This document shows positions 43,882-54,688 of a DNA stretch of 64,000 nucleotides, in pieces. Within the stretch, counting starts at the first letter, position 1. The number at the start of each line of letters is the position of its first letter. The notes under the pieces are model-generated. The model searched no databases. It saw only the letters and a list, made by a program, of their open reading frames with translations, and was not told the origin of the DNA. Made by a program: the position numbers and the translations under genes. The DNA is from Methanospirillum lacunae (GTDB lineage Archaea > Halobacteriota > Methanomicrobia > Methanomicrobiales > Methanospirillaceae): positions 1 through 64,000 of the forward strand of contig NZ_QGMY01000002.1 in the NCBI RefSeq assembly GCF_003173355.1, in the 5' to 3' direction.

Positions 43882-46800
43882 TTGAGGAATCTATTTACAT
43901 TCAGGAAAGAGTGGACTGAAAAAAAACCATCTGGTGAACATGTTGACAGAGGCCCGCTTCGGGATGAACTCTTCAGTGGGGATCAACTGGAGCAGCATGC
44001 AAGAGATATTGCAGGATGCTTTCGGATTGATACCAGAAAAGGAGAGGATCGCCTTCTTCCACGTCTTGCTGATAACGAGCAGGTTCTGTTAAAGACGCAC
44101 AAACTGCTCAATACAGTTCTGGAAGAGAATTCACCTGTTTCTCCTGCAGGTGAATGGCTCCTTGATAACTTCTACCTTGTTGAGGAACAGATCAGAACCG
44201 CTCGTCTGCATCTTCCTGAAGAATATAGTATAGAACTTCCTCATCTTGCAAACGGACCACTGGAAGGATATCCCAGGGTCTATCATATTGCACGAGAACT
44301 CATAGCCCATAGTGACGGGCGGATAGATACTGAAAACCTGTTTGCTTTTATTAACGCGTATCAGAAGATTACTCCTCTCAAACTCGGTGAGTTATGGGCA
44401 ATTCCTATCATGTTCAGACTCGCATTGATCGAGAATCTGCGCAGAGTTGCTGATATAATCTCTGAAAACAGGTCTGATCGGGATTCAGCCAACTACTGGG
44501 TGGATCGTATGACCAGAATGGCACGAAAGGATCCAAAAAGCCTCATTCTTGTCATTGCAGATATGGCCCGGTCGGATCCACCCCTGACAAGTGCTTTTGT
44601 TGCCGAAATGTCACGTCACCTGCAGGGAAGTTCAGGTCCTCTCTTATTTGCTCTTTCCTGGATAGAACAGCGGTTATCTGAAAAAAACCAGACTTTGGAG
44701 CAGATGATTACTGCAGAGATCCAGGCTCAGGCAGCTGATCAGGTCTCTTTTGGTAACAGTATAAGCAGCCTTCGCCTTCTTGATACCAGTGACTGGCGTT
44801 CTTTTGTAGAACGGCTGAGTATTGTTGAACGTACTCTACGCAGTGATCCTGCAGATGAATATCCAGAAATGGACTTTGAGACCCGGGACCGGTATCGCCA
44901 TGTTATTGAGGAGATTGCGAGAAATGACAGGGTATCAGAGGATCTGGTAGCACAAATTGCGGTAGAACTTGCATATCAGGCCAGAACGATACAGGGCAAA
45001 AAAGAACGGGAGTCCCATCTGGGATATTATCTGATAGATGATGGGAGGGAAAGACTGGAAGAATCACTCCTGTATCTGCCTTCTGGTATAGACCAGATCA
45101 AAAGAGCTGTTTTTGTCCACGCTTTTCCCCTCTATATCAGTGGGATTGTAACCATCACCCTTCTGGTTCTTTATTTCGCGTTTACCCAATTCAACTCAGT
45201 TACCTGGTTTATCACGCTTCTCATTCTGATACTGCTTTTATTTCCGATCAGTCAGAGCGTCATGAGAGTGATGAACTGGTTCTGTACCCTGGTCTTTGTG
45301 CCGGTCTCTCTTCCTAAAATGGACTATTCAGAGGCAATCCCGAACGATAGAAGAACAGTTGTTGTTATTCCAACAGTCCTTTCAGGATTTTCAGATATCT
45401 CCAAGCTTCTTGATTCACTTGAGATCAGATTTCTCGCGAATAAGGAGAAAAATATCTACTTTGCTCTGCTCACTGATCTCAGAAATGCTCCTGCAGCACA
45501 GATGCCTGAAGATGAAGAGCTTGTGTCCCTGCTTGGTTGTGGAATAAAAAATCTGAATGAGAAATACCACAAAGAAAACCCGGACACGTTTTTTCTCATG
45601 CACCGGAGCCGTACCTGGAATCCGAGTGAAAGGATATTCATGGGGTACGAACGGAAACGAGGAATACTCGAAGCCTTCAGTATCCTTCTGTCTGATCCCG
45701 GCAAAAGACCGTTCTCAAATGTTGTTGGCAATCTGGAAGCACTTACTCATATCACCTATGTGATAACGTTAGATACCGATACAGATCTTCCAAGAAATAG
45801 TGCACGAACGCTTATTGGCACAATTGCACATCCCCTGAACAGAGCACAGATTGATCAAAATACCCGGGTGATCAAAAAAGGGTATGGAATTCTTCAGCCA
45901 CGTGTTGCAATCTCACTCACGAAATCAGGGATTTCCCGGTTTGTATCGCTCTTCGGAGGAGAACTTGGGATAGATCCCTATACCCGTGTCGTTTCGGATG
46001 TGTACCAGGATGCATTCCATGAAGGATCATTTATTGGAAAAGGGATCTATGATCTTGAAACATTCTCTCTGACAGTGAAGGGTCGGTTTCCTGAAAACCT
46101 CATCTTAAGCCATGATCTTCTGGAAGGCTGCTATGCCCGGACTGGTCTTGTCAGTGATGTTGAAATCTTTGAAGAATACCCCTTAAGGTATCTGGTAGAT
46201 ATCATCCGTCGACACCGGTGGATCAGAGGTGACTGGCAGATTCTCCCCTGGATCTTTTCATCTGTTCCTGATAGTTCATCTAAAAAACAGAAGAACCCCC
46301 TTTCTCTTCTCTCGCGATGGAAGATCTTTGATAATCTGATACGGAGTCTTACAACTCCGGTTACCTTTCTCCTGTTTCTTCTATCATGGATAATTCTTTT
46401 AGATCCACTCTTCTGGACTGGTTTTATCATCTCGCTTCTCTTGATTCCCCCAATCATCATTATATTGTATAAAATCGTTAGAAAGCCGGGAGAGCATACC
46501 TGGAGGATGCACCTCTATGATATGGGTCACGATATCCGGAGTATGATAGCAGTCCCGCTGCTCATCCTCGTTTTTCTCCCCTTTGAAGCATACATCTCTC
46601 TTGACGCTATTATCCGCTCATGCTGGAGGATGAAGTTCTCACATCGTAACCTGCTTGAATGGACCACTCACCAGGAAGCAGGACGAATGGGTGTCTCTGA
46701 TGTTTCAGGTTCGTACCGTATCATGTGGCCTGCACCGGTTATCGGTGCCGGATTGCTCATACTTACCGTGATACTTCCCGCATCTGTCTCAGTGTTATGT

Positions 46801-49800
46801 ATTCCCTTTGCCTGTGCATGGATGCTCTCCCCTGCTATCGCCTGGTGGATAAGTCAACCGTTCATGTCTCAAACTCCCACTCTTTCTCCAGAACAGAACA
46901 GGTATCTGAGAAGGGTTGCACGCAAAACATGGCGGTTTTTTGAGACCTTTGTCACCGCTGAAGACCATCATCTCCCCCCTGATAATTATCAGGAACAACC
47001 GGTTGAGGCTGTAGCTCACCGGACCTCTCCAACAGATATCGGCCTCTCCCTTCTCGCAAATCTTACTGCCTACGACTTTGGCTACATATCCGCTGATGAG
47101 TATGTGAATCGTACTCATGGCACCCTGACAACAATGGGGAGACTGAAGAGATTCAGGGGTCATTTCTACAACTGGTATGACACGATAACGTTAGAGCCCC
47201 TGCTTCCCAGGTACATCTCCACGGTTGATAGCGGCAACCTTGTTGGAGATCTGCTGGTGTTACGGCAGGGACTCTTTGAACTCTCTCATGAACCGGTCAT
47301 TTCAATGAAATTTGGTGACGGACTATCTGATGTACTTCATCTCCTCACCGAAGCTCTGAAAGAAGCTGAAGAGAGTATGGGAGTAGTTCCGGTCCCTGTT
47401 CTATCAAAAATTGCGGATCTGAAGGAGTCTGTATCCGCTATTCAGGAAACGGTTCCCTGGATCATCAGTTCCCTCTCTGATTTGAATGAGATAGGATCAG
47501 ATCTTCTGGCTGAACTCAGTTCACATCCTGATGAAGAAGTCAGGTGGTGGGCTGATGCAACCTGGCGCCAGATAAAGAGTCATGAAACTGCTGTACTATC
47601 TCATATCTCATGGGCGTTCACCGGAGAACATCCTGATACGCTCTGGGATGAGATTCCTGTAGAGGTTTTGCCCGCTCTCTCCCTCTTCCTAAAAAAATAT
47701 GAGTCACTAAATGACCACATTCCAACATTCAGGGAAATCGCTGAGATCAGAGAGGTTTTCCTGAGTGATCTTGCTCCATTATTGGAGTGGCTTGCAGCAT
47801 CTAAAGATCATGCCAGTACGCCAGGTGCCGGGTACCAATGGCTTTCCCGCACTCTGGAAGAGATGCAAATCTCAAGTAAACGAGCCGATGATCTCCTTTT
47901 GATGGTATCGTGTCTTGCAGATGATTGTGAAACATACTCACATATTGAGTATGGATTTTTGTACGATAACACCAGTAAACTTCTTGCCATCGGGTATAAT
48001 GCGACAGATCTCAGACGCGACGCCAGTTTTTATGATCTCCTGGCATCTGAAGCACGACTTGCCAGTTTTATCGGAATAGCCAGAGGAGACCTTCCCCAGG
48101 AGCACTGGTTTGCGTTGGGTCGTCTCCTGACAACCACCGGAAATGGGAGATCTACGCTCATCTCCTGGAGTGGTTCGATGTTTGAATACCTGATGCCACT
48201 GCTTCTGATGCCGAATTATGAGAATACTCTCCTGGATCTGACCTATCGCACGGTGGTTACCAGGCAGATAGAATATGGCAGGCAGAGAAATGTTCCCTGG
48301 GGGATATCAGAATCAGGTTATAATATCATTGATACAAGCCAGAACTACCAGTACCGTGCATTCGGAGTCCCGGGGCTTGGGTTCAAGCGTGGTCTTTCTG
48401 AAGATCTGGTTATCGCTCCCTATGCGAGTGTAATGGGTCTGATGGTTCATCCGTCTTTAACTTACATGAATCTGAAGGAGATGGATTCACTTGGATATTC
48501 AGGGGCATATGGTTTTTATGAGGCCGTTGATTTTACCCCTTCCCGGATTCCTCCAGGCCAGAATCATGCTATTGTGCGATCGTTCATGGTACATCACCAG
48601 GGAATGGCTCTGCTCTCACTTGCCTATGTCCTTCTCAATCGCCCGATGCAGAGGCGATTTGAGTCTGACCCATCCCTTCAGGCAACACTGATGCTCCTTC
48701 AGGAAAAGATGCCACGGGTTACTCCCTTCTATCCCCACACCGGTGATGTGCAGGGAGTTCATAAAAAGAATGGTGACGCCGAATCATTGGTGCGTACCTT
48801 CCATACCGCACATACACCACGGCCTGAAGTGCACCTTCTTTCAAATGGACATTACCATGTGATGGTAAATAATAGCGGATCAGGATATAGCAGGTGGAAT
48901 GATCTTGCAGTAACCAGATGGCGGGAAGATCCAACCGCAGACACCTCGGGAACTTTCTGTTATATCAGGGATCTTGAGAGTGGTGATTTCTGGTCAAATG
49001 GCTATCAGCCCACAAAAAAGAATCCTGAAACCTTTCAAACAACGTTTAAACAGGCTCGTGCTGAATTCAGGAGACGTGACCAGGAATTTGATACCCGTAC
49101 AGAAATCATCGTTTCTCCTGAAGATGATGTAGAACTTAGAAGAATACGGGTAACAAACCGGTCCTGGAAACGAAAGACCCTGGAGTTTACCAGTTATGCT
49201 GAGGTAGTCCTGGCTCCCCAGACCTCTGACGAATCACATCCGGCCTTCAGTAATCTTTTTGTTCAGACCGAACTTCTTGCGGAGAAGAATGCAATCATAG
49301 CCACGAGAAGGCCACGTTCAGAGGATGAAAAGCCGCCATGGATGCTCCATCTCATGACTGTTCATGGCACGGTGATGAGAAAGATCTCATTTGAGACAGT
49401 AAGGACCAATTTCATCGGAAGAACAAATTCTCTCTCAAATCCTGCCGCTATGACTGACTCATCAGCCCTTTCAAACTCAGCAGGTTCTGTGCTTGACCCG
49501 GTGGTTGCGATCAGATGTACCATCATACTGGATCCACAGGAGACTGCGGGGGTGAATATCTTCACCGGAGTCAGTGAGAGCAGGGACAAATCGGTTGCCC
49601 TTGTTGACAAGTATTATGACAGTTATATCGCTGATCGGGTCTCCGAGCTTGCCTGGACACATGCACAGGTTGTACTCAAACAACTCAATGCTACAGAACG
49701 TGATGCCCGGCTGTTTGGGAGTCTTGCGTCATCGGTTATCTATGCACATCCCTCGCGTAGGGCGAGCCAGAAGATTCTGGAAAAGAACTCCCGTGGCCAG

Positions 49801-52668
49801 TCTGGTCTGTGGGGATATGGAATCTCCGGAGATATTCCCATAGTTCTGGTGAGAATTCAACACATGAGTGGGATTGGTCTGATCAAAGAGATGGTTCAGG
49901 CCCATGAATACTGGCGAATAAAAGGCCTGATGGTTGATCTGGTGATCTGGAACGAGGAACAGTCAGGATACAGGCAGGAACTGCATGATGAGATCATGCG
50001 TCAGATTCCCCAGGGTTCTGATCATCCTCTGGTAAATCAGAAAGGAGGCATCTTTATCAGACATATGGAGCAGATGTCAGATGAGGATCGTATCCTGATT
50101 CAGACCGTGGCACGGGCGATAGTATCTGACCGGAGAGGAAATCTCGCAATGCAACTCGAACGGCCGGGCTGGAATGAGACTCCTATGCCCAAATTAATCC
50201 CTGCCAGGAGTTCGATTTATGAAAATGATCCGGGAATCAACATTTCTTCTGAAGACCTCCTCTATTTTAACGGTACTGGAGGGTTTTCGCCTGATGGAAA
50301 AGAGTACATCATCTTCACCGGAAAAGGAAGGGTAACTCCGGCTCCCTGGGTAAACATACTGGCAAATGAGAATTTTGGGACCGTGATATCAGAGAGTGGG
50401 AGTGCCTTTACCTGGAGTGAGAATGCCCATGAGTTCAGACTTACTCCCTGGACAAACGATCCGGTCTCTGATCTCTCTGGCGAGGCCCTGTACATCAGGG
50501 ATGAAGAGACTGGCATATTCTGGTCTCCCACTCCCTTACCGGTCAGAGGATCTAACAATTACAAAACCCGGCATGGATTTGGCTATTCAGTCTTTGAATA
50601 CTTAGGAAACGGAATTCAGACCACACTGACGGTCTTTGTGTCACCTGATAGTCCTGTTAAAATCCTCTCTCTTCGGGTAAAGAATCAGTCAGGACAATCC
50701 CGTGTCCTCTCAGTAACCTGCTATGTCGAATGGGTTTTAGGAGAACTCAGATCTCGATCTCTGCCATATGTGATATCAGAGATTGATCCGGTTACTGGAG
50801 CGATCTTTGCTAAGAATCCATATAATTCTGAATTTCCCGGACGTGTTGCCTTTCTTGACTCAAATATTCCGAGCAGAACTATTACCGGCGATCGGTATGA
50901 GTTCATCGGGCGAAACCGCTCTATGGAAAAACCTGCAGCAATGGAGCAGGAACACCTCTCCAACAAAGTTGGAGCAGGTCTTGATCCGTGTGCAGCTCTC
51001 CAGGTCTTATGTGAACTGGTTGATGGTGAGGAACGTGAGATCATCTTTACCCTTGGTGTCGGTTGTGATGGAGAAGAAGCACGAAATCTTGTTCTCCGCA
51101 GTCGCGGAGTTGGAGCAGCACGTGCATCACTAAAAGCGGTACATGAGTACTGGGCATCGACACTCGGAGTGGTGAATATTGCAACACCTGATCCATCCGT
51201 GGACCTGCTTTTCAACGGCTGGCTCCTCTATCAGACGATTGTCTCACGTCTCTGGGCACGTTCCGGGTTTTATCAGTCAGGAGGAGCGTTTGGATTTCGG
51301 GATCAACTGCAGGACGTGATGGCCCTCATCAACACAAAACCAGACCTTGCAAGAAAACAGATTCTCCTCTGTGCCGGGCATCAGTTTACTGAAGGTGATG
51401 TGCAGCATTGGTGGCATCCCCCTGTTGGTCGCGGAGTGAGGACTCATTGTTCTGATGATTATCTATGGCTCCCGTATGTAACCTGCAGGTATGTAACCGG
51501 TACCCGTGATTTTGGGATTCTTGATGAGGTGGCTCCTTTTCTTGAAGGGAGAAAGGTGCTCCCTGACGAGGACTCATATTATGATCTCCCTGAAATCTCC
51601 GGATCAGCAGATACGCTTTATGAGCATTGTGTCCGTGCCATCAGGTCAGGCCTGATGGTTGGTGTTCATGGCCTACCATTGATGGGAACCGGGGACTGGA
51701 ACGATGGCATGAATCTTGTCGGGGCAGGAGGGCAGGGAGAGAGTGTATGGCTCGGATTTTTCCTTTACGATCTGCTTACGCGGTTTGGCAGAATATCCAC
51801 GCTTCACAACGATCCTGCATTTGCAGAGTATTGCCTGGTACATGCTAATCTTTTGAGGGAGAACCTTGAAAAAAACGGGTGGGACGGGGAATGGTACCGC
51901 CGTGCCTATTTCGATTCAGGGCAGCCACTCGGATCTTCCCTCAACCAGGAATGCAGAATAGATTCTATTGCCCAGAGTTGGGCTGTTCTATCCGGTGCTG
52001 GATCAAAGGAGAGAACCGTGGCTGCCATGAAAGCAGTAGGCACCCATCTCATCAATAACGATGATGGGCTCGTTTCTCTCTTCACTCCTCCGTTTGATTC
52101 ATCGCTCATGAATCCCGGGTACATTAAAGGATATGTGCCGGGCGTTAGAGAAAACGGCGGGCATTATTCACATGCAGCCATCTGGGTAGCAATGGCCTTT
52201 GCTACACTCAAAGATCACGAACAGGCCTGGAAACTGGTATCGTTTATCAGCCCGGTACATCATTGCAAAACTCATGATGATGTTCAAAAATACCGGGTTG
52301 AACCGTATGTTATTACATCAGATATCTATACTGCCCCTCCCTACTCGGGCCGTGGAGGCTGGACATGGTATTCGGGATCTGCTGGCTGGATGTACACACT
52401 GATTCTTGAATCTCTGCTCGGAGTTGAGGTACAAGGCGATCAAATGAGATTCAATCCATGTATTCCTGAAATCTGGAGATCATACCGGATTTATTTGAGA
52501 TACCAGTCTTCCAGGTATCATATCTCTGTCATAAAGCCCGGTCCGGGATCAGCAGTACTATCGGTGAGTGTTGAAGGGAAAAATCAGTCTGATAAAACGG
52601 TGCATCTCGTTGATGATGGAGGGGATCGTCAGGTTGTGATAGAACTAGGGGAGACATCCCTGTTGTGA
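43882..52668 (+). CDS. ndvB: Cyclic beta-1,2-glucan synthase-like protein (GT84-GH144-GH94)
   Basis: One frame of 2,928 residues starts at a TTG with AAAAGG in front. An N-terminal soluble part (1-405) leads into membrane helices (about 410-470). The glycosyltransferase 84 region has DTDTDLP near 631 and RRHRWIRGDWQ near 780. More membrane helices lie at about 816-992. A glycoamylase-like (GH144-type) domain covers about 1010-1590. The C-terminal half is GH94 phosphorylase-like: two beta-sandwiches, the catalytic helical barrel with SGGAFGFRDQLQDV and the acid motif GTGDWNDGMN near 2605. Bacterial NdvB/ChvB uses UDP-glucose to make cyclic glucan, the GH94 part controlling chain length. The protein is full length and its reading frame is unbroken. 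No glucan export gene (ndvA) is nearby. Confidence 0.92.
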   Translation: MRNLFTFRKEWTEKKPSGEHVDRGPLRDELFSGDQLEQHARDIAGCFRIDTRKGEDRLLPRLADNEQVLLKTHKLLNTVLEENSPVSPAGEWLLDNFYLVEEQIRTARLHLPEEYSIELPHLANGPLEGYPRVYHIARELIAHSDGRIDTENLFAFINAYQKITPLKLGELWAIPIMFRLALIENLRRVADIISENRSDRDSANYWVDRMTRMARKDPKSLILVIADMARSDPPLTSAFVAEMSRHLQGSSGPLLFALSWIEQRLSEKNQTLEQMITAEIQAQAADQVSFGNSISSLRLLDTSDWRSFVERLSIVERTLRSDPADEYPEMDFETRDRYRHVIEEIARNDRVSEDLVAQIAVELAYQARTIQGKKERESHLGYYLIDDGRERLEESLLYLPSGIDQIKRAVFVHAFPLYISGIVTITLLVLYFAFTQFNSVTWFITLLILILLLFPISQSVMRVMNWFCTLVFVPVSLPKMDYSEAIPNDRRTVVVIPTVLSGFSDISKLLDSLEIRFLANKEKNIYFALLTDLRNAPAAQMPEDEELVSLLGCGIKNLNEKYHKENPDTFFLMHRSRTWNPSERIFMGYERKRGILEAFSILLSDPGKRPFSNVVGNLEALTHITYVITLDTDTDLPRNSARTLIGTIAHPLNRAQIDQNTRVIKKGYGILQPRVAISLTKSGISRFVSLFGGELGIDPYTRVVSDVYQDAFHEGSFIGKGIYDLETFSLTVKGRFPENLILSHDLLEGCYARTGLVSDVEIFEEYPLRYLVDIIRRHRWIRGDWQILPWIFSSVPDSSSKKQKNPLSLLSRWKIFDNLIRSLTTPVTFLLFLLSWIILLDPLFWTGFIISLLLIPPIIIILYKIVRKPGEHTWRMHLYDMGHDIRSMIAVPLLILVFLPFEAYISLDAIIRSCWRMKFSHRNLLEWTTHQEAGRMGVSDVSGSYRIMWPAPVIGAGLLILTVILPASVSVLCIPFACAWMLSPAIAWWISQPFMSQTPTLSPEQNRYLRRVARKTWRFFETFVTAEDHHLPPDNYQEQPVEAVAHRTSPTDIGLSLLANLTAYDFGYISADEYVNRTHGTLTTMGRLKRFRGHFYNWYDTITLEPLLPRYISTVDSGNLVGDLLVLRQGLFELSHEPVISMKFGDGLSDVLHLLTEALKEAEESMGVVPVPVLSKIADLKESVSAIQETVPWIISSLSDLNEIGSDLLAELSSHPDEEVRWWADATWRQIKSHETAVLSHISWAFTGEHPDTLWDEIPVEVLPALSLFLKKYESLNDHIPTFREIAEIREVFLSDLAPLLEWLAASKDHASTPGAGYQWLSRTLEEMQISSKRADDLLLMVSCLADDCETYSHIEYGFLYDNTSKLLAIGYNATDLRRDASFYDLLASEARLASFIGIARGDLPQEHWFALGRLLTTTGNGRSTLISWSGSMFEYLMPLLLMPNYENTLLDLTYRTVVTRQIEYGRQRNVPWGISESGYNIIDTSQNYQYRAFGVPGLGFKRGLSEDLVIAPYASVMGLMVHPSLTYMNLKEMDSLGYSGAYGFYEAVDFTPSRIPPGQNHAIVRSFMVHHQGMALLSLAYVLLNRPMQRRFESDPSLQATLMLLQEKMPRVTPFYPHTGDVQGVHKKNGDAESLVRTFHTAHTPRPEVHLLSNGHYHVMVNNSGSGYSRWNDLAVTRWREDPTADTSGTFCYIRDLESGDFWSNGYQPTKKNPETFQTTFKQARAEFRRRDQEFDTRTEIIVSPEDDVELRRIRVTNRSWKRKTLEFTSYAEVVLAPQTSDESHPAFSNLFVQTELLAEKNAIIATRRPRSEDEKPPWMLHLMTVHGTVMRKISFETVRTNFIGRTNSLSNPAAMTDSSALSNSAGSVLDPVVAIRCTIILDPQETAGVNIFTGVSESRDKSVALVDKYYDSYIADRVSELAWTHAQVVLKQLNATERDARLFGSLASSVIYAHPSRRASQKILEKNSRGQSGLWGYGISGDIPIVLVRIQHMSGIGLIKEMVQAHEYWRIKGLMVDLVIWNEEQSGYRQELHDEIMRQIPQGSDHPLVNQKGGIFIRHMEQMSDEDRILIQTVARAIVSDRRGNLAMQLERPGWNETPMPKLIPARSSIYENDPGINISSEDLLYFNGTGGFSPDGKEYIIFTGKGRVTPAPWVNILANENFGTVISESGSAFTWSENAHEFRLTPWTNDPVSDLSGEALYIRDEETGIFWSPTPLPVRGSNNYKTRHGFGYSVFEYLGNGIQTTLTVFVSPDSPVKILSLRVKNQSGQSRVLSVTCYVEWVLGELRSRSLPYVISEIDPVTGAIFAKNPYNSEFPGRVAFLDSNIPSRTITGDRYEFIGRNRSMEKPAAMEQEHLSNKVGAGLDPCAALQVLCELVDGEEREIIFTLGVGCDGEEARNLVLRSRGVGAARASLKAVHEYWASTLGVVNIATPDPSVDLLFNGWLLYQTIVSRLWARSGFYQSGGAFGFRDQLQDVMALINTKPDLARKQILLCAGHQFTEGDVQHWWHPPVGRGVRTHCSDDYLWLPYVTCRYVTGTRDFGILDEVAPFLEGRKVLPDEDSYYDLPEISGSADTLYEHCVRAIRSGLMVGVHGLPLMGTGDWNDGMNLVGAGGQGESVWLGFFLYDLLTRFGRISTLHNDPAFAEYCLVHANLLRENLEKNGWDGEWYRRAYFDSGQPLGSSLNQECRIDSIAQSWAVLSGAGSKERTVAAMKAVGTHLINNDDGLVSLFTPPFDSSLMNPGYIKGYVPGVRENGGHYSHAAIWVAMAFATLKDHEQAWKLVSFISPVHHCKTHDDVQKYRVEPYVITSDIYTAPPYSGRGGWTWYSGSAGWMYTLILESLLGVEVQGDQMRFNPCIPEIWRSYRIYLRYQSSRYHISVIKPGPGSAVLSVSVEGKNQSDKTVHLVDDGGDRQVVIELGETSLL

Positions 52669-52824
52669 ATGAGATACGCGGGTAATGTTTGAGTTTTATG
52701 AATCAGGTATAAGGATCCCTCTTAAGTTGATCTGGATCCAAATCGATATTTTATTGACAGCGTCATACAAATAGCGAAGGATCTAGTTATATCAAATTAT
52801 TCTGACGAAAACTGGTTGTAGGTA

Positions 52825-53106
52825 TCAATACCCCTGCATTGATTCTGAATATTCTTTTTGATTGAGATGGTAGATGCAAGGTTGCTTTTTGGATTGTTCT
52901 TCTGTTAAGTTGTATCTTTGAGTTTTGATCTCCCAAAAATCGGGCATCTTCTCATCGCCGAGTATGTTTGCATACCCCGGCTCTCCTACCATACTAAAGT
53001 TACAATGGACGATTCCATCTTCTTCTACAAGACAATGAACACATCTCCGTGTAACATCTGCACTATAGCATGGTCTGTTTGACCTTTCTTCTATTGGAGG
53101 TATCAT
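52825..53106 (-). CDS. Small Cys-containing hypothetical protein
   Basis: The 93-residue protein has five Cys, three in the pattern RRCVHC...VHC near the N-terminus, one earlier (PCYS) and one late (PCIYH). This could bind zinc or an iron-sulfur cluster. The middle contains DFWEIKTQRYNLTEEQ. GGAAGT just before the ATG is a weak ribosome-binding site. No family is recognised. Confidence 0.5.
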   Translation of the reverse strand: MIPPIEERSNRPCYSADVTRRCVHCLVEEDGIVHCNFSMVGEPGYANILGDEKMPDFWEIKTQRYNLTEEQSKKQPCIYHLNQKEYSESMQGY

Positions 53107-53366
53107 ACTTCCAATCAGTCTTACATCTCCTTAATTGTTCCTGCAGTATTGTACAATGTCTCATCAGTCACCTTTGTGATATAAAAAAGAAAAAATTCGT
53201 GTGACTCATACCGGAGGGTGCCGGTCATCAATTTTGTGCACTCTTTCCCCTGGCAGGAAAAAGATGGCAGAATGTATGAACTATTTTTGATTCATTTCTG
53301 ATTCTAAAAACTGATTTTCAATGCTCAAACTATAAACCTTCATTGCTATTCAGTAGATGAGGTAAA

Positions 53367-53852
53367 ATGAAAACGCTTGATCGTATCAGTTCGTACAAAC
53401 CTGAAGAGATTGGTTGGGTTGATTTTATTATGGTATTATTAATCTTCTTCTCTATGACGTCTTTTATCTTTATTGGAATCATAAACCTGTTTTCTGTTTA
53501 CTTGTCTATCTATGTATTTTTTAGTGGACTTGATGGACCTATAACTGATACGCGAATATTAGGCATTATTAGTACAACCCTTTTGACTATCATAATCGTA
53601 GAACTTTATATCACGGTAAAAGAACTCAAAAGTGGAAATATCGATATTAAACTGATTCTAGTTATTGGTTTGACTGCAATAATTCGGCATTTTATTCTAT
53701 TGATATCGCAGGATTTTAGTGAAAAAGATGTATTTGCGATGATCGGACTCGCAATTGTAATGATGTTCTTTATCCTTGGATTATGGATTGTCAAGAGCAG
53801 GAATATCGACAGTATTGCTAATATCTGGTCCACTCATCCTAAAAAGGGATAA
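53367..53852 (+). CDS. PsiE-like four-helix membrane protein
   Basis: The 161-residue protein has four transmembrane helices (about 18-45, 62-85, 95-115 and 122-142). The PsiE family pattern follows: VELYITVKELKSGNIDIKLILVIGLTAIIRHFIL. In Escherichia coli, psiE is induced by phosphate starvation, but the biochemical role is unknown. A phosphate link with the ppk2 gene 12 kb upstream is possible but is inference. Confidence 0.8.
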   Translation: MKTLDRISSYKPEEIGWVDFIMVLLIFFSMTSFIFIGIINLFSVYLSIYVFFSGLDGPITDTRILGIISTTLLTIIIVELYITVKELKSGNIDIKLILVIGLTAIIRHFILLISQDFSEKDVFAMIGLAIVMMFFILGLWIVKSRNIDSIANIWSTHPKKG

Positions 53853-54196
53853 TCTATCGGATTCGTATTTAAATATATTAAAACATTGAGAAAATCGAGA
53901 ACGGTATGTTTTAGGGGTTAACTTCTTACTCATACCTGATAATCAATATAAAAATTTTACTTTGGGAATATATATTATCGATGTTATTATTTTATTCCTT
54001 AATAATGGGCAAATCAAGAATAATACCTTCATTCTCTAGCAGTTTATCTGGAAGATTCAAATTCATGGTGCCTGATTTTGGTAATATTAAGTAATTTGTT
54101 ACAGAGTAATCAGTAATTTCCATGGATGATTGAATTGTACTCTTTGTCTAAATCCCATTAGAAAAATAGATATTCAAGAAAAGGAGTTTAATTGCA
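53853..54196. other. Intergenic region with one short minus-strand frame
   Basis: On the minus strand, 53992-54123, a 43-codon frame starts with ATG (MEITDYSVTNYLILPKSG, ending in DLPIIKE). It has no ribosome-binding site and could be chance. Otherwise the 344 bases are A/T-rich and hold the promoter of the next gene. AAAAGGAG just before its ATG is a clear ribosome-binding site. Confidence 0.3.
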
Positions 54197-54688
54197 ATGG
54201 ATGAAGGTTCATTAGATAAATTAACTGGTGTTCTTGAAAAAGTTAACACCGAATTTGAACGTGAAAAACTCAACTATGATCTGGCTTTTACAAAAAGATT
54301 AGCCGACGAGACAAAAGAAGATGAAGCGAGAACAGGGTGTCAGAAACTATTTGTGTCAATAATTTATCCTACAATGAAAGAATTTGGCTTAAAAATAAAA
54401 GAATATGGCCATAATTACAGAATAGAAGAGAGTGACAATTATGATAAGAATTCCCGGAAAAATCTGTTAAAATTAAAATTTACTTTAATCCCTACAAATC
54501 CATCACAAGAGGTACATGGAATGTACACAAACCCAGAGGTATCCTTTACATGTTTACCCAATGATAACTCAATGCGTATAACATGCAACTTAACTGAGAT
54601 GATAAAGAAATTAAAATCTCATGGGGATGTGATACATTTGTCAAATCTGGGAACATTAAAAGTGAATGAAATATTGACCAATTTTTAG
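54197..54688 (+). CDS. Hypothetical protein, 163 residues
   Basis: The start is supported by AAAAGGAG 13 bases upstream. The protein is soluble, Lys/Glu-rich, with a helical N-terminal half (DKLTGVLEKVNTEFEREKLNYD) and a C-terminal part with short strands (FTLIPTNPSQEVHGMYTNPEV, MRITCNLTEMI). I recognise no family. The codon use is A/T-rich compared with neighbours, which may point to recent gain. Confidence 0.55.
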   Translation: MDEGSLDKLTGVLEKVNTEFEREKLNYDLAFTKRLADETKEDEARTGCQKLFVSIIYPTMKEFGLKIKEYGHNYRIEESDNYDKNSRKNLLKLKFTLIPTNPSQEVHGMYTNPEVSFTCLPNDNSMRITCNLTEMIKKLKSHGDVIHLSNLGTLKVNEILTNF

